Assembly: GCA_024235095.1 (NCBI GenBank)
Contig: JACKNC010000001.1
Span: forward strand, 62,001-126,000
DNA from: Gammaproteobacteria bacterium
GTDB taxonomy: Bacteria; Pseudomonadota; Gammaproteobacteria; Competibacterales; Competibacteraceae
Direction: 5' to 3'
Length of the DNA: 64,000 bases
Notes under the pieces: generated by a model
Database searches by the model: none
Seen by the model: the letters and a program-made list of their open reading frames with translations, nothing else
What the model was told of the DNA's origin: nothing
In this document: positions 36,770 through 44,710 of the stretch, in pieces
Layout of the letters: every line of letters starts with the position of its first letter
How positions within the stretch are numbered: the first letter of the stretch is position 1
Position numbers and translations under genes: made by a program

Positions 36770-37005
36770 TAAAATAGCCTCGGCGAACAAATTTTCCTAG
36801 CTAAGCGTAAAAGCTCAAGTTCTTGAGCTGTTATGCGAAGTCCAAATCTCAAGTCAATAAATGGCTCATTTGTTCCTCGTTCCCTTCTTTCATGAAACTG
36901 ATTAAGGCGAAGATAAAGATCAAATTTATTACTTAAATCACCTGTATGTTTAGCTACTTCACATGTATTTTTGATATCAGCGTGTAACCAGATATAAGTG
37001 TCTGC
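36769..37005 (-). pseudogene. 78-codon open remnant upstream of hicB
   Basis: An open frame without an ATG/GTG start near its beginning, following an in-frame TGA at 37006-37008. It reads protein-like sequence such as DIKNTCEVAKHTGDLSNKFD, then LYLRLNQFHERRERGTNEPF and ITAQELELLRLARKI, and ends in a TAA that overlaps the hicB ATG. The arrangement suggests the 3' part of a gene once coupled to hicBA. No family recognised. Confidence 0.35.
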
Positions 37006-37060
37006 TCACCTCACACCGGCTACCGTTTGATCAGCAACCGCCGCTCCGACCTCAGAGATT
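37005..37060. repeat. degenerate second copy of the 3' end of mch
   Basis: These ~55 bases align with 37614-37668, the end of the mesaconyl-CoA hydratase gene, at roughly 80% identity with one 1-base gap (shared cores TCACACCGG, CCGTTT, CAACCGCCG). In the mch frame the copy reads SERRLLIKR-stop-PV-stop against IERRLLIKRRPV-stop in the real gene. It marks a partial duplication flanking the brnT/brnA pair. Confidence 0.75.
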
Positions 37061-37072
37061 CTGTTTTCCTTA

Positions 37073-37312
37073 TCAAACATGTTGCTCATGTGTTGCCAGT
37101 GCTGATTTTTCTCTTTCTGTTATCCTAATAAGAAATCGTAATGCTTCATTGACCGATGCAGAGTCCGGAAAGATTTCTGCAACATCTGGCTCCAAATGAA
37201 TAGTTAATCCGCCAAAGCTCTTTCGTCCTGGTCCGACTTTTCTGACTCGCAGGCTGTAGAGATCGTACTCTGGCCGAAGATCATCTTCCATATTGCATTC
37301 AACCTTGCTCAT
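37073..37312 (-). CDS. antitoxin-like partner of BrnT
   Basis: 79 residues: MSKVECNMEDDLRPEYDLYS, then R-V-R-K-V-G-P-G-R-K-S-F-G and a helical end (SVNEALRFLIRITEREKSA). Its start overlaps the end of the BrnT gene by 14 bases, the order toxin-then-antitoxin seen in brnTA modules. The N-terminal DLRPEYDLYSLR motif is found in several small antitoxin-like proteins located beside DUF497 toxins. DNA-binding autoregulation is likely but not shown by a clear ribbon-helix-helix. Confidence 0.65.
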   Translation of the reverse strand: MSKVECNMEDDLRPEYDLYSLRVRKVGPGRKSFGGLTIHLEPDVAEIFPDSASVNEALRFLIRITEREKSALATHEQHV

Positions 37313-37583
37313 AAACTTTTCGCTCCGCTCGCGTTGCCTCTCTGGCGCTAATTAAGCGAATAACATCACTACGCTCTGTATAAGCTACCAATAATAAGCG
37401 GCCTTGTAACGACGTTCCAATCATGACGTAACGATGTTCTTCATCAGAATGATCGGGATCATAGAAATCAACATAAAGCGGGTCATCAAAAACCGTTTTA
37501 GCTTCCTCAAACGAAACACTATGCTTTGCTAAATTCGTTGCCGCTTTATTAGCATCCCATTCAAACGCCATACGGACATCCAT
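37299..37583 (-). CDS. brnT: BrnT family toxin (DUF497)
   Basis: 94 residues. FEWDANKAATNLAKHSVSFE then EAKTVFDDPLYVDFYDPDHS, HRYVMIGTSLQGRLLLVAYT and IRLISAREATRAERKVYE are the full BrnT signature (F-E-W-D-x-x-K-A-x-x-N-x-x-K-H, R-x-I-S-A-R). BrnT is a RelE-fold ribonuclease that halts translation. ATG at 37583 or the ATG four codons later are both possible. All key residues are present, so unlike the nearby hicA this toxin looks intact. A hairpin (37586-37607) lies immediately upstream. Confidence 0.88.
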   Translation of the reverse strand: MDVRMAFEWDANKAATNLAKHSVSFEEAKTVFDDPLYVDFYDPDHSDEEHRYVMIGTSLQGRLLLVAYTERSDVIRLISAREATRAERKVYEQG

Positions 37584-37585
37584 AT

Positions 37586-37607
37586 CCCTCCCTCTTCCAA
37601 GGGAGGG
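37586..37607. repeat. 8-bp hairpin between mch and brnT
   Basis: CCCTCCCT (37586-37593) pairs with AGGGAGGG (37600-37607). It separates the mch stop from the brnT start and sits at the junction between pathway DNA and the inserted segment. Similar in base composition to the hairpin at 28000-28023. Confidence 0.65.
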
Positions 37608-37619
37608 ACTCTACTCACA

Positions 37620-38792
37620 TCACACCGGACGCCGTTTAATCAACAACCGCCGTTCGATCTCGAAGATCTTGCTACTGATCTTCTCCTTACTCAGTTTCTG
37701 CTTATCGTTCTCCTTGACGAACAGGTCTGCGCCGTAAGTTTCCAGCGCGGCGGCGGCGCTGATGTTCTTCACGCCGATGAACTGGAAAGTCACGATGCCA
37801 GCGGCGTCGCTATTCGGCAGCGTTTCGGTTGCGACGACGCGCGACATGGCCGCGACTGTGTCTCCGGAAACCGCCGGCTGCGTGTGGTAGCCCTCGGTGA
37901 AACCGAGTTCCCACAATGCATTTTCGCTCACATCGCGACTGGCCAGACCCTCCAACCAGGCGAATACCAGCCCGCCATAGACAATCGGCTCGCCGCTCAT
38001 CTTGCCCGACAGGCCAGTGCTGTACACCCGGTCGAAGTGCAAGGGATGCGTATTGCCCACCAGATAAGTCCAAGCCATGTGCTCATCGGTAATGGTGCGG
38101 CCATTGGCGTGGACAATCAGATCACCGAGGGAGAAGTCCTCGTAATAGGTGTTGGGGCCGGTCAACTGGGTGGGATAACCGCTGGCGTTGATCGGCAGCT
38201 CCGCGACGGGATGCTCGACCCACGGGAATTCGACCGGCGTGGTCGGCGCGGGCGTAGTCGGCAGGCGGTCGCCGCGATAGCCGACCATGATCTTCCGTTC
38301 GTACTGCAACACCACCTGGTGATGCTGGTTCACGCCCAGGGTGCGAATCAGCACGATGCCCGGCTTGTCCTCGCCGCGCGCCTTGCGGTCCACCACTTGG
38401 GTGTAACCACGCAGGGTATCGCCCGGATAGACGGGCCGCAGGAACTGCACGTTGTAATAGCCGAGATTGGCGATGGCTTTTTCCGAATCGTTGTGCACGC
38501 CCAGCGACAGCACCACGTTGAACACCATTTGCGGGCTGGCCGGCAGATCGGGGAAGCCGTGCGCCTTGGCGTATTCCAGATTCAGATACAACGGGTTGCA
38601 CTGCATGAATACGCGGGCGAAATCGAGCATCGGCCCGCGTTCGAAAGTGTAGCCGCGCGGATGAACAAACACCTGGCCGGGCACAAACTCATCGAGATAG
38701 CGCCCGTATTGCGGTTGCCGTTTCCACTCCAGGTTCACCGTTACATCGCCGGCGACCTCGGCCTGTTCGCTTAATCGCATCGAAAAACTCAT
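37620..38792 (-). CDS. mch: mesaconyl-CoA hydratase
   Basis: 390 residues with two MaoC-like hotdog domains. Each half carries hydratase features: FARVFMQCNPLYLNLEYAKA with the D/H-type active-site region in the first half, and VGNTHPLHFDRVYSTGLSGK in the second. Mch hydrates mesaconyl-C1-CoA to beta-methylmalyl-CoA in the ethylmalonyl-CoA pathway. It lies 3 bases after mcd, so the two are one operon. A decayed copy of its last ~55 bases is found 600 bases further along, at 37005-37060. Confidence 0.92.
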   Translation of the reverse strand: MSFSMRLSEQAEVAGDVTVNLEWKRQPQYGRYLDEFVPGQVFVHPRGYTFERGPMLDFARVFMQCNPLYLNLEYAKAHGFPDLPASPQMVFNVVLSLGVHNDSEKAIANLGYYNVQFLRPVYPGDTLRGYTQVVDRKARGEDKPGIVLIRTLGVNQHHQVVLQYERKIMVGYRGDRLPTTPAPTTPVEFPWVEHPVAELPINASGYPTQLTGPNTYYEDFSLGDLIVHANGRTITDEHMAWTYLVGNTHPLHFDRVYSTGLSGKMSGEPIVYGGLVFAWLEGLASRDVSENALWELGFTEGYHTQPAVSGDTVAAMSRVVATETLPNSDAAGIVTFQFIGVKNISAAAALETYGADLFVKENDKQKLSKEKISSKIFEIERRLLIKRRPV

Positions 38793-38795
38793 GGC

Positions 38796-40517
38796 TTATT
38801 TCTCCACTTCGGCCTTGGATTTAGCGTTATCCACCAGCGAACGGGTAATCACCTTCAGCGCCAGCGTCTCCTCAGCGCCCTCGAAGATCGACAGTACGCG
38901 GGCATCAATGAAATACCGGCTGACCGGCACTTCCTCGGCGTAACCCATGCCGCCATGAATTTGCAAGGCTTCGCGGGTTACCCATTCAGCAGTCTTGCAG
39001 GTGAAGAACTTGACCATGCTGGCTTCCATGTCGCCTTCACCTTTGTCCATCAACCGGCCCACCGAGTAAGTGAACTGCCGGCTGACCGCCAGATAGGCCG
39101 CCATGCGCGCCAGCTTGACTTGGGTCAATTGGTAGTCGCCAATTGGATAGCCGAACACCATGCGCTCCTGCGAATAGCTGAGCGCCTTTTCGTAGGCCGC
39201 CTGCATGATGCCGATGGCCCGGGCGGCGGTCTGGATGCGTCCGCCGGCAAATCCGGCCATCGTGAAGTAAAAACCCTTGCCTTCGCCTGCCGGGCCGCCC
39301 AGCATGTTCTCTTCAGGGACAAAGACGTTATCGAAAAACAGATCGAAGGAGTGCATGCCGCGATAACCGATGGTCGAAATCGCCTTGCCGGTCAACACCC
39401 CGCCGCCGTCCTGCTTGAACTCGAAGGCGTGACCGGGAGTACTCGGCTTTTCCAACAGGAACATGGACAGACCGCGATGGCCGAGGGATAGATCGGGATG
39501 AGTGCGCGCCAGAATCAGCAACACGCCCGCCTTGCCACCGAAGGTACACCAAGTCTTAGCGCCATTCAGCAACCAACCGCCCTCGGTTTTGGTCGCCTTC
39601 AGCCGCATATTCGCCACATCGGAACCATAATTCGGTTCGGTGACCGCCACCGCGCACAGTACCTCGCCAGACGCCAGTTGCGGCAACCACTTCAATTTTT
39701 GTTGCTCAGTACCGCCCTTGAGCAGCGCCTTGGAAAGAATTTCCGGTCGGGTAATCAGGCTGCCCGCTGCACCCAGCGAACCACGGGTCAGTTCCTCGGT
39801 CACCACGATCATGCCCAGGTTATCTTCTTGCTCGTCGCTCTGGATGCCGCCGAAGCGTTCGGGAATGGAGATACCGAAGCAACCGAGTTCCTTAACCTGA
39901 TCGAGAATGGCGTCGGGAATGTCCAAATCGTGACGATGAATCTCCTCGGCCAGAGGCATGACCACTTCCTCAGCGACGCGGCGGAAGGTTTCGCGCATCA
40001 TTTCATGATGGTCATCGAGCAAATAAGCGCCGGTGACGCCATCCTGAGCGCGCATGAGCTGACCCAGCTCCGCCACTCGTTCCGCCGTCAACTGCGCCAG
40101 ACAAAATTGCCGCACCGTTGTATGATCCACTGTGGCTTTCAACCACTCGTCATTCAGCCCGAAGTCGGCTGTCCGGGCGCTCAGTCGATTGCGGACGGCA
40201 TGAAGGGCTTCGGCGCTGAACAGCAGGGCGCAGCGCTCTTCCAGAGTCAACTCGCCCGCTGGAGCGCCGCTGGCTTCGCGCGCCCGTTTGGCGTAGTCCA
40301 GGGCGAAACGCGCGCCGGTCACTTCCGCGCAGGATAATGACAGGTCATAGCTCACCAGTTGATGATGATCCAGCAACGCGGCGGAAATTTTGCCATCGGC
40401 TTTCTGGGAGCGTTCCTTCACGTCCGCCAGGGAGTAATCAAGCGCCTTTTGGATGGCGTCCAGCGCCAGGGCGGCTTGCTGCAACTGTTCGGCTGGATTC
40501 TGGGTCGATGCGGACAT
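38796..40517 (-). CDS. mcd: (2S)-methylsuccinyl-CoA dehydrogenase
   Basis: 573 residues, longer than ordinary acyl-CoA dehydrogenases (about 380) owing to a ~150-residue N-terminal helical extension, as in Mcd. FAD-dehydrogenase motifs: CFGISIPERFGGIQSDEQED, LCAVAVTEPNYGSDVANMRL, NGAKTWCTFGG and QIHGGMGYAEEVPVSRYFID. It oxidises methylsuccinyl-CoA to mesaconyl-CoA, passing electrons to electron-transfer flavoprotein. GAGGT precedes the ATG at 40517. First gene of the leftward mcd-mch operon, with a ~340-base divergent region upstream. Confidence 0.92.
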   Translation of the reverse strand: MSASTQNPAEQLQQAALALDAIQKALDYSLADVKERSQKADGKISAALLDHHQLVSYDLSLSCAEVTGARFALDYAKRAREASGAPAGELTLEERCALLFSAEALHAVRNRLSARTADFGLNDEWLKATVDHTTVRQFCLAQLTAERVAELGQLMRAQDGVTGAYLLDDHHEMMRETFRRVAEEVVMPLAEEIHRHDLDIPDAILDQVKELGCFGISIPERFGGIQSDEQEDNLGMIVVTEELTRGSLGAAGSLITRPEILSKALLKGGTEQQKLKWLPQLASGEVLCAVAVTEPNYGSDVANMRLKATKTEGGWLLNGAKTWCTFGGKAGVLLILARTHPDLSLGHRGLSMFLLEKPSTPGHAFEFKQDGGGVLTGKAISTIGYRGMHSFDLFFDNVFVPEENMLGGPAGEGKGFYFTMAGFAGGRIQTAARAIGIMQAAYEKALSYSQERMVFGYPIGDYQLTQVKLARMAAYLAVSRQFTYSVGRLMDKGEGDMEASMVKFFTCKTAEWVTREALQIHGGMGYAEEVPVSRYFIDARVLSIFEGAEETLALKVITRSLVDNAKSKAEVEK

Positions 40518-40858
40518 CGGATTACCTCGTTTGGTGACAGTGATTCACGAAAACCTTAAATTTAGTAAGCTCTCGATCCGAATTGTAAGCGGAAATCACG
40601 AGCAAGGCACAATTTGAAGCAAAAGGATGGCAAAAAAATTTGGCGGAAGATTTCGGCCATACGCCGAACACGCACCCAGCGACGATGAGCCTGTATGGGC
40701 TAACCAATTCCGGTCGGCGGTTCGCTATTCATTTTCCATTCATAATGGTCTTTTTTAAAACTGGGTGGTTCCCATCTATTACCATCTACAATCCGGTAAG
40801 CCGGTTTTTCTCCAACCGGGACCTCTGGTACCCGGCGTTGCATCGCAAGAGAACTTTC

Positions 40859-42145
40859 GTGACCAAGACTCTGATCCCATTGAATGAACTCAAACATTAC
40901 GCCGGTCTGCTGGCGGTTGAACTGGACCCACAACAGGTCGATTTCACCGGGACGCCTCCCGAACCGTTAAGCGTCGCAGCGACCTCGGCGCTGGCGGGTC
41001 ATCTGGCCAAGGATTTGAACCGGATTCTCGACGGCATCGAGCACCTGGGGCTGATTCTGCCCGGCGCTTTGTACGATCAGACGGAAATTTTGCAACCAGG
41101 CTTCCCGCTGATGGTTGCGCTGGCTGAAGTGTATCGCGGTAGCTTGCGCGGTGGTTTTACCCCACAATTGATTGCGCTGGGGGCCGATGACGGCCAGTTT
41201 CCGGTCGGGGCGATCAGCCCGCAACGCCGGCCCGGTTCCGGTCCGCTGTTATTGCTGCCCTTCTGTTTTATCGGTCCCCAGGATGACTTGGGGCGTCTGG
41301 CGCGGGTTATGGAAGACAGTCTGTTGCAAAATGGCGAAGTATCGCCAGCAACCCGCGAAGCCTTTCAGCAAGCGTTTGGACTGACCGTGATGAACCTGTC
41401 CTTTGCAACAATCGGCGATCTGTGCGCTTTGTTGCGAGTACAACTGGACGGTAACGATTTATTGCCCTTGTGGGAATTGCTGGAGCACGCCTGGTTTGAA
41501 CGGTCGGGCGTTTATTCGGCGACTCTGGAAGGCGGTAACCGTTTCCTGGCGGCGGGCGACCATGCGCATACGTTGTTCTACACATTCGACGACTGGGCGC
41601 AATTCGGACCGGGCCGCGATTTAGCCCCGGCGGAATTAGGCGCGGGTTATCGACGTTGGGCGCACTTGCAACGGCAATACGCGATGGCGCTGGAGGCTTA
41701 TGGGTTGCATGTCCGCTGGGTGCTGGCTAATCCGCAATTGGAGGAGACGCTGGCTACTGTGGAAGGAGAAGCGGCGAAAGCAGCCATGCGGGAAATTCCT
41801 TGTTTGTCAGGCGACTACTTGGTTGAAGCTATTTTTCAGAATGACAGCGAGAATCTGGAACAGCAAATGACGATCACCCATCAGGCGGACGCGGAACTGG
41901 GGACATTAGCCTATACAGTCACGAGTCAAGACGCCAGTGGTCAGTTGTTGCGGCTGGAGCATCACTATCCATTACGACCCCAGGGTTTGCAGGTGATTAT
42001 CGACCGATTGATTGAGCGCTGCGTGGAGCAGGGGACGGAACGGCAGGTGCTGCACCCGGGCCGGTTGCTCTATTCCGAAAACGGACGGAGTTTGCGATCA
42101 GCTACCGTGGCGGATTTACCTGGATCGGCGGAACGGGTGCATTAG
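40859..42145 (+). CDS. hypothetical protein, about 428 residues
   Basis: Not assigned to a family. The GTG at 40859 (VTKTLIPLNELKHYAGLLAV) is preferred because the 73-residue extension to an upstream ATG at 40640 has a different, non-protein-like composition; the ribosome binding site is weak either way. The body is acidic and leucine-rich without membrane segments: LGLILPGALYDQTEILQPGF, VMEDSLLQNGEVSPATREAF, GVYSATLEGGNRFLAAGDHA. Probably cytoplasmic. It is divergent from mcd and convergent with dsbB. 40518-40858 holds no other gene. Confidence 0.7.
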   Translation: MTKTLIPLNELKHYAGLLAVELDPQQVDFTGTPPEPLSVAATSALAGHLAKDLNRILDGIEHLGLILPGALYDQTEILQPGFPLMVALAEVYRGSLRGGFTPQLIALGADDGQFPVGAISPQRRPGSGPLLLLPFCFIGPQDDLGRLARVMEDSLLQNGEVSPATREAFQQAFGLTVMNLSFATIGDLCALLRVQLDGNDLLPLWELLEHAWFERSGVYSATLEGGNRFLAAGDHAHTLFYTFDDWAQFGPGRDLAPAELGAGYRRWAHLQRQYAMALEAYGLHVRWVLANPQLEETLATVEGEAAKAAMREIPCLSGDYLVEAIFQNDSENLEQQMTITHQADAELGTLAYTVTSQDASGQLLRLEHHYPLRPQGLQVIIDRLIERCVEQGTERQVLHPGRLLYSENGRSLRSATVADLPGSAERVH

Positions 42146-42190
42146 GCCGTTGTGAATCACCGGAGCATTTTCTGGTGCGATTTATGACAG

Positions 42191-42787
42191 TTACGATTTC
42201 GGGACAGTGATCAGGGTTGAAGAGGGTAACCGCCAGTTGCCCCACAACCCAACAATGACCAGACCAACAAATAGTAACAACGTCCACTGGGGCATGCTAA
42301 ACCCCAGCAATGTCCAATCCACCTTGGCGCACTCACCAGACCCGGTCAGCACCTCGCGAATGGTCTCGTTCAGGGGGAACGCTTCCAACATATACTCCAG
42401 GCTGGGTCCGCAACGCGGCGTTTCCTCTGGCGGGAGATGTTGCAACCAGACATGCCGCGCCGCGATTCCAGCGCCTCCCCCGGCAACGAGCGCCAGCAAT
42501 ACCCCGTATATTTTCGCACCCCACTCGCGGGGGTTATGCAGGGCCGCCGCCAGAGAAACCAGGGCAACGGCCAGTAACGCCAGACGCTGGAAAATGCACA
42601 GTGGACAAGGTTCAACCCCTTGATAATGTTGTACATAATAGGAAAAAACCAAACAGCCGACGCATCCCAAAAAAACCAGTCCATTCAACATTCGACGGGA
42701 TAGCCATCCGAAAGGGCGCGATGCTTCGGCGGCGCCGACTTGAAGATCTTGCATAACACTTTCACCAATGTTGGGTTGTTGGATCAT
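42191..42787 (-). CDS. dsbB: disulfide bond formation protein DsbB
   Basis: 198 residues (187 if the ATG at 42754 is used; both have plausible ribosome sites). Four membrane helices and the two DsbB cysteine pairs are visible: first periplasmic loop with EPCPLCIFQRLALL, second loop with ETPRCGPSL and GSGECAKVDW. DsbB reoxidises DsbA and passes electrons to quinones. The DsbB-type phrase C-A-K-V-D-W is present. Its gene precedes the SelW-like gene's end by 25 bases on the same strand. Confidence 0.93.
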   Translation of the reverse strand: MIQQPNIGESVMQDLQVGAAEASRPFGWLSRRMLNGLVFLGCVGCLVFSYYVQHYQGVEPCPLCIFQRLALLAVALVSLAAALHNPREWGAKIYGVLLALVAGGGAGIAARHVWLQHLPPEETPRCGPSLEYMLEAFPLNETIREVLTGSGECAKVDWTLLGFSMPQWTLLLFVGLVIVGLWGNWRLPSSTLITVPKS

Positions 42788-42812
42788 CGTCCGCCAGGTA
42801 AGGGAATTTATC

Positions 42813-43094
42813 CTAATGACGATCGGAATGACCTAAATTTCGCTCGGGCGCTACATGATCACGAACTCGCTGTTTGATCTCCCTGGCTTCAGGAAATCGC
42901 CCTTCCTGACGGCGCGACCAGATCAGCTCATCATCGACCCAAATCTCGAACACTCCACCGAATCCAGGCCGTAACGCCACTTCTCCCAGTTCCTCCTCGA
43001 AGGTCGTTAGCAGTTCCTGCGCTAACCAGGCTGCCCGCAATAGCCAGCGACATTGAGTGCAATAAAGAATGCTCACTCGGGGTTTTGGTTCCAT
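42813..43094 (-). CDS. SelT/SelW/SelH-family (Rdx) thioredoxin-like protein
   Basis: 93 residues: VSILYCTQCRWLLRAAWLAQ carries the C-x-x-C redox motif, both cysteines being encoded as Cys (no selenocysteine). ALRPGFGGVFEIWVDDELIW then RQEGRFPEAREIKQRVRDHV complete the family pattern. Rdx proteins have a thioredoxin-like fold and are presumed redox-active; substrates are unknown. It begins 6 bases after the mtgA stop, so it is probably in the mtgA transcript. Confidence 0.9.
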   Translation of the reverse strand: MEPKPRVSILYCTQCRWLLRAAWLAQELLTTFEEELGEVALRPGFGGVFEIWVDDELIWSRRQEGRFPEAREIKQRVRDHVAPERNLGHSDRH

Positions 43095-43100
43095 GCGTGA

Positions 43101-43877
43101 TTAAAGTTTATCGAGATACGTTACGCCGCCCAACTGCCGCATCTGTCGCTCGATCCAGCGCTGGCGCTTGAGGACGTAGTGAGAGGGCTTATTTGCCCGA
43201 TAGCGTAAGGGATTGGGCAACACCGCCGCCAATCTTGCTGCCTCGGCAGCCGTTAAGCTGGCCGCCGGTTTGTTGAAAAAACGTCGACTGGCGGCCTCCA
43301 CGCCGAAAGTGGACTCCCCAAATTCGGCAATATTCAGATAAACTTCCAAAATTCTTTGCTTGGACCATAAACCTTCCAACAGTACAGTAAACCAGATTTC
43401 CAGGCCTTTGCGGATCCAACTGCGTTCCGACCAGAGAAAGAGATTTTTCGCGACCTGCTGGGTCAAGGTACTGGCTCCACGCGTTGGCCGGCCTTCCCGA
43501 ATATGCTTCAACACTTTCCGAAGTTCAACAAAATCAACCCCCCAATGGTCGGGAAAGCGCTGATCCTCGGCTGCCAGCACTGCTAATGCAGCATGGGGCG
43601 AAATGTCCGAGTAAGGGGTCCAGTCATAACGCAGCGCGCTGCTCTGTCCCGTCCACGTCGCCTTGATCCAGTGCTGGGCCATTATGCTGGACACCGGCAC
43701 GGGCGCCCAACGAAACGTCAATACCAGAAAAAGCGAGGTCAGGATGAACAAGTACGCTAACCCCAGGAAAGTTCGCTTCATCCAGCGCCACACTCCCCGT
43801 TTACGGGTTAGTGGATGTTGCGGCACGGCGCGCTTTACTCTCTTGAAGAATGGCTTGATCCTCAAAAAATTCCCCAC
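43101..43877 (-). CDS. mtgA: monofunctional peptidoglycan glycosyltransferase MtgA
   Basis: 258 residues of family GT51. One N-terminal membrane anchor (LGLAYLFILTSLFLVLTF, about 37-54). Catalytic motifs: motif 1 LAAEDQRFPDHWGVD with the general-base glutamate, motif 2 RGASTLTQQVAKNLFL, motif 3 KQRILEVYLNIAEFGE and motif 5 region. It polymerises lipid II glycan strands in the periplasm without a transpeptidase domain. Overlaps the flavodoxin-like gene by 16 bases. Confidence 0.94.
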   Translation of the reverse strand: MGNFLRIKPFFKRVKRAVPQHPLTRKRGVWRWMKRTFLGLAYLFILTSLFLVLTFRWAPVPVSSIMAQHWIKATWTGQSSALRYDWTPYSDISPHAALAVLAAEDQRFPDHWGVDFVELRKVLKHIREGRPTRGASTLTQQVAKNLFLWSERSWIRKGLEIWFTVLLEGLWSKQRILEVYLNIAEFGESTFGVEAASRRFFNKPAASLTAAEAARLAAVLPNPLRYRANKPSHYVLKRQRWIERQMRQLGGVTYLDKL

Positions 43878-44326
43878 GCTACCCCCGAGGCCATGGTTTC
43901 ACCCAGTTCCTCGCAACGTTCCAGCGCCTCGGCGTCCAGTTCGCCGCGCGCAATGATCGGATCGCAAACCGGCTTCAGAGGATAGCCGCGCGCGATCCGT
44001 TCAATACTGTTCAACGCGCCGGTTCCGTCATTCCCGGCGCTGATAAACACTGCATACGGCAGACCGCTGATTTTACCTTGAGCTGGATAATAGGTGCGAT
44101 CCAGAAAGTTTTTCAGCGCCCCGGACATATAGCCGAAATTCTCCGGCGTTCCTAGTAGCAGGCCGTGCGCCCAGAGCAAGTCGTCCAGATTCGCGCGCAA
44201 AGCCATTTTCAGCCGTGTTTTCACTTCCGGAACCTGCCGTGCGCCACGTAGCACGGCGTGGGCCATGGTGCGGGTATGGCCGGTCTGGGTGTGATAGACA
44301 ATCAGGAGATGCCTGGCGAAACTCAT
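43862..44326 (-). CDS. flavodoxin-family protein
   Basis: 154 residues. HLLIVYHTQTGHTRTMAHAV is the FMN phosphate-binding loop (T-Q-T-G-H-T) at the start, GLLLGTPENFGYMSGALKNF is the second flavin-contact region and FISAGNDGTGAL the third, as in WrbA-like/NAD(P)H-dependent FMN reductases. Cytoplasmic flavin enzyme of unknown substrate. The gene is divergent from infA and overlaps mtgA. Confidence 0.85.
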   Translation of the reverse strand: MSFARHLLIVYHTQTGHTRTMAHAVLRGARQVPEVKTRLKMALRANLDDLLWAHGLLLGTPENFGYMSGALKNFLDRTYYPAQGKISGLPYAVFISAGNDGTGALNSIERIARGYPLKPVCDPIIARGELDAEALERCEELGETMASGVAWGIF

Positions 44327-44412
44327 CGGGTCAAAGGTGTTGCCACGCTAAAGAATTTTCGCTATGGTTACGCGCCTTAAATCACAGCCCTGATATAGGA
44401 AGGGATGAAGAC

Positions 44413-44631
44413 TTGTCTAAAGAAGATCATATCGAAATGGAGGGCACCGTGATCGATACCCTCCCCAATACCATGTTCCGGGTGCAACTGGAAAACGGCC
44501 ATGTCGTAACCGCTCATATTTCCGGGCGGATGCGCAAGCACTATATTCGCATTCTGACCGGCGACAAAGTGAAGGTAGAGTTAACGCCCTACGATCTGAC
44601 CAAGGGTCGCATCGTCTATCGTGGGCGCTGA
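44413..44631 (+). CDS. infA: translation initiation factor IF-1
   Basis: 72 residues, the usual IF-1 length: SKEDHIEMEGTVIDTLPNTM then RVQLENGHVVTAHISGRMRK and ITGDKVKVELTPYDLTKGRI-type ending, an S1/OB-fold. The start is a TTG at 44413, directly before SKED as in other IF-1s, with AGGAAGGG some 10-15 bases upstream; the frame upstream is not coding. IF-1 occupies the ribosomal A site during initiation. Convergent with clpA, as in many gammaproteobacteria. Confidence 0.95.
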   Translation: MSKEDHIEMEGTVIDTLPNTMFRVQLENGHVVTAHISGRMRKHYIRILTGDKVKVELTPYDLTKGRIVYRGR

Positions 44632-44710
44632 CGCTTATTACTAAACCCCGCTATTCCGTCCGAAAAGAACGCGCAACGGTTCTTCCCGCCGATACCTCGC
44701 TCCGTTGCGT

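Noticed and set aside
40640..40858. Extended N-terminus of the 40.9-kb hypothetical protein
   Set aside because: Composition differs sharply from the body of the protein and covers the promoter region shared with mcd; the GTG at 40859 is more likely.
44665..44684. Terminator between infA and clpA
   Set aside because: AAGAAC/GTTCTT is only six pairs with no U-run, too weak to call.
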